Positions 5,952 to 7,011 of a stretch of DNA of 7,011 bases are shown piece after piece; positions within the stretch are counted from its first letter, which is position 1, and each line of letters begins with the position of its first letter. The DNA is from an uncultured Verrucomicrobiales bacterium (lineage in GTDB: Bacteria > Verrucomicrobiota > Verrucomicrobiia > Verrucomicrobiales > Akkermansiaceae), in NCBI GenBank assembly GCA_938001985.1, contig CALLBE010000203.1:1-7011 (forward strand). The letters are read 5' to 3'. The notes under the pieces are model-generated. The model made no database searches. It was given only the letters and a program-made list of their open reading frames with translations, and was not told the origin of the DNA. The translations under genes and the position numbers were made by a program.

Positions 5952-6003
5952 TTAGAAACTGAAGTTTAACTCTCCTGTGAAAATCTCCCTATCCAACACC
6001 CCC
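5952..6003 (-). other. Out-of-frame last beta-strand of the barrel gene (frameshift at C run 5999-6003)
   Basis: As sequenced, the barrel frame ends at TAG (5989-5991) with SNGGVG. If the C5 run on the plus strand (5999-6003, G5 on the coding strand) is read as four, the frame continues as VLDREIFTGELNFSF and stops at TAA (5952-5954). That tail has alternating hydrophobic residues and a terminal Phe, the usual last strand and assembly signal of outer-membrane barrels. The present sequence therefore lacks it through a +1 base change. Confidence 0.8.
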
Positions 6004-7011
6004 ATTGGAGGCATTAAAGTCCGCGTATTTAATAACCGCCTTGGTGTATTTATTCAGTTGCTTAGCCAATACAATATCAAACTCACTACCCGTTGTCACA
6101 CGGTAAGAATCATCGGTGAAGTAATGACCAAAGAGCTTAAGGTGCATCCCACATGGGCATTTAAAACCATACATGGTATAAAAGTCAGCGATGCCATCAT
6201 GATTCCCCGTGATACGCTGAACGATGTACTTATCAGCAAAACCATTAAACTTGTGAACCGTGGCTAAAGGCGTTGAAAACCCATCTCCTAACTGCTCCAA
6301 ACCAAACTTCAAAGTCCCAGGACCTATCTTAGAACCGTAATTCACGTGGACATAATCATTTCCATTCTGAGTCGCGAGCTCAAGATATAGATGCCCAATT
6401 TTTGTACTCAGACCAAAGGTATCTGAATCCTTGGCAAAGCTAAGATTGTTTATGCCGTAATAATAAGTCGAAAACGGCAAAGAAAAACCCGTATACTTTA
6501 GATTCACAAGCACCATATCCCCCTCACCCTTCAGAGCCTTATCACCCCTCGTGCTAAGAATACGGTTCACCTGTCTCGAGTATCCCAAGAACACACTTAA
6601 ATCTTCAATCGACTGGTCCGTAACCGTAACCGCATCAAACGTCTGTTGATTTTGTCTCCACATCAGATCGCCGACAAAGGCAGCCTCTCCAGACTTATCA
6701 ACCGTTCCTAAAACAATCACCTGGCGTCCTGCTTTAGCCACCGTTTCTCCAGCTTCATATTGAAGGTACAATTGATTCCAATCAGACTGCTCTGGGTCCA
6801 AAACATAGTCATCATCAAAGCTAGCCGTTACCTCATACTCGACAACACCTGAGAACCCATGCGCTCCCTTAACTTCAAACCCAAACTGCGCTCCCAAGGT
6901 CGGAATCGAAAGTGATGAGCTCCCATCCTCTACATGCTCATAACGAGCCCTAATATCTAAAGTAGGCGTTATAAAATCTGTTAATTCAGCCCCCAAAGCA
7001 GAAGCGGTAAG
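5989..7011 (-). CDS. Outer-membrane beta-barrel porin, alginate-export-like; partial at the N-terminus, frameshifted at the C-terminus
   Basis: About 340 visible codons run in from the right edge. The first visible residues, LTASALGAELTDF, look like the end of a signal peptide with a cleavage site after ASA or LGA, so only the early signal sequence lies outside the window. An internal TTG at 6996 is therefore not the real start. The mature part has alternating polar and hydrophobic beta-strands throughout, GRQVI at visible residues 95-99, and WRQNQQTFDA at about 118-127. This is the GRQ ... WRQNxQTFDA signature of alginate-export-like barrels in Proteobacteria and Verrucomicrobia. It should form a diffusion channel in the outer membrane; the substrate cannot be told. 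CPCG at about visible residues 284-287 is an unusual Cys pair for a barrel. The frame closes early at 5989; the missing final strand lies just downstream in another frame. A terminator follows. Confidence 0.8.
   Translation of the reverse strand, partial: LTASALGAELTDFITPTLDIRARYEHVEDGSSSLSIPTLGAQFGFEVKGAHGFSGVVEYEVTASFDDDYVLDPEQSDWNQLYLQYEAGETVAKAGRQVIVLGTVDKSGEAAFVGDLMWRQNQQTFDAVTVTDQSIEDLSVFLGYSRQVNRILSTRGDKALKGEGDMVLVNLKYTGFSLPFSTYYYGINNLSFAKDSDTFGLSTKIGHLYLELATQNGNDYVHVNYGSKIGPGTLKFGLEQLGDGFSTPLATVHKFNGFADKYIVQRITGNHDGIADFYTMYGFKCPCGMHLKLFGHYFTDDSYRVTTGSEFDIVLAKQLNKYTKAVIKYADFNASNGGVG

Noticed and set aside
5999..6003. Programmed ribosomal frameshift at the G5 run
   Set aside because: Restoring the tail needs a +1 shift, and the site lacks a classic -1 slippery heptamer or a recognised +1 signal; an indel is the simpler explanation.
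5977..6267. Plus-strand open frame of 96 codons
   Set aside because: Antisense to the barrel gene, whose beta-strand pattern and family motifs on the minus strand are clear.
6994..6996. TTG as start codon of the barrel gene
   Set aside because: The open frame continues upstream to the window edge as LTASA, which reads as the end of a signal peptide; the true start is outside the window.

Overview
This window reads as ordinary chromosomal core sequence from a Gram-negative bacterium of moderate GC content. All seven genes lie on the minus strand, so the biological reading order runs from the right edge to the left. The outer-membrane barrel gene at the right carries the GRQ / WRQNxQTFDA signature of alginate-export-like porins. 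Together with a lone ScpB, a KH-R3H protein and the scarcity of Shine-Dalgarno sites, this makes Verrucomicrobiota (PVC group) my best guess. That is inference from general resemblance, not a database result.

Layout in transcription order: (1) a partial outer-membrane beta-barrel gene (right edge to about 5952). Its signal peptide is cut by the window edge, and its last beta-strand is put out of frame by a one-base difference in a C5/G5 run at 5999-6003. A terminator follows at 5863-5905. (2) lysS (lysyl-tRNA synthetase) and scpB (condensin accessory subunit), probably one transcript from a candidate promoter at 5795-5823. (3) A short KH-R3H RNA-binding protein with its own candidate promoter and a clear terminator at 3008-3038. 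(4) cca (tRNA nucleotidyltransferase), 19 bases ahead of a two-repeat AsnC/siroheme-decarboxylase-like protein. (5) A small secreted DUF2059 protein with a candidate promoter just upstream, closed by a strong terminator at 4-41.

Three genes concern RNA or translation: lysS charges tRNA, cca completes tRNA 3' ends, and the KH-R3H protein probably binds RNA. scpB acts in chromosome segregation. The siroheme-decarboxylase-like protein points to tetrapyrrole (heme or heme d1) metabolism, but no partner gene is in the window. The barrel and the DUF2059 protein act in the envelope.

I found no mobile element, CRISPR array, tRNA or rRNA gene, defence cassette or clearly new system. No gene-free stretch exceeds 300 bases; the longest is about 170 bases (5784-5951) and holds a hairpin, a terminator and a candidate promoter. 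The points most worth a second look are the porin frameshift, the single-chain siroheme-decarboxylase-like protein with unequal active-site repeats, and the intergenic RNA structures that sit against start codons lacking Shine-Dalgarno sites.
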